Part shown: positions 5,819-5,837 of the stretch, in pieces
How positions within the stretch are numbered: the first letter of the stretch is position 1
How the letters are laid out: the number at the start of each line of letters is the position of its first letter
From: Proteobacteria bacterium UBA7420
GTDB taxonomy: Bacteria > Pseudomonadota > Gammaproteobacteria > Magnimaribacterales > D2472
NCBI GenBank assembly: GCA_002469975.1
Contig: DKMG01000065.1
Coordinates: 2,673 to 8,509 of the forward strand
Direction of reading: 5' to 3'
Length of the DNA: 5,837 nt
Translations under genes and position numbers: made by a program
Notes under the pieces: model-generated
The model's input: only the letters and a program-made list of their open reading frames with translations
The model's database searches: none
What the model was told of the DNA's origin: nothing

Positions 5819-5837
5819 ATGGCACATAAAAAAGCAG
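5819..5837 (+). CDS. rpmA: 50S ribosomal protein L27, first six codons only
   Basis: Only M-A-H-K-K-A plus one further base is inside the window, but this is the invariant bL27 N terminus, and rpmA almost always follows rplU. L27 lies near the peptidyl transferase centre of the 50S subunit. The ATG comes two bases after the rplU stop, so the pair is co-transcribed and probably translationally coupled; a possible TAGG ribosome-binding sequence lies within the last rplU codons. Confidence 0.93.

Overview
This is a gene-dense, AT-rich (about 40% GC by eye) bacterial chromosome segment made almost entirely of conserved housekeeping genes. The combination points to a gammaproteobacterium: divergent uvrA/ssb as in E. 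coli, the FabA/FabB pair for anaerobic-type unsaturated fatty acid synthesis, and ispB divergent from rplU-rpmA as in E. coli. The AT richness, overlapping genes and tiny intergenic gaps would suit a streamlined (for example marine, SAR86-like) lineage, but the genus cannot be fixed from this window.

Layout. Positions 1-1321 (minus) hold the N-terminal 440 residues of UvrA, cut by the window edge. A 67-bp divergent spacer (1322-1388) carries a candidate uvrA promoter and a degenerate LexA-like box. ssb (1389-1826, plus) is followed after 7 bp by a crotonase-family enoyl-CoA hydratase/isomerase (1834-2682, plus). A perfect intrinsic-terminator hairpin with a T-tract sits inside the first 20 codons of that crotonase gene. 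The crotonase gene converges, with a 14-bp gap, on a minus-strand cluster transcribed ispB -> fabA -> fabB (5388 down to 2697), whose members overlap by 4 bp and 1 bp. A 110-bp divergent region (5389-5498) holds back-to-back promoters and an exact 22-bp direct repeat at 24-bp period. It separates ispB from rplU (5499-5816, plus), which is followed by the first six codons of rpmA.

How the genes work together. uvrA and ssb serve DNA repair and replication. fabA and fabB form the route to unsaturated fatty acids, and ispB, translationally chained to them, makes the polyprenyl tail of the respiratory quinone, so the cluster couples two membrane-lipid pathways. The crotonase probably acts on acyl-CoA in fatty acid degradation. 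rplU and rpmA encode 50S proteins L21 and L27.

No mobile element, CRISPR array, tRNA or rRNA is seen, and no stretch over 300 bp lacks a gene. I see no undescribed multi-gene system. The points of interest are regulatory: the terminator embedded in coding sequence, the duplicated promoter segment, and the lack of any upstream spacer for fabA regulation.
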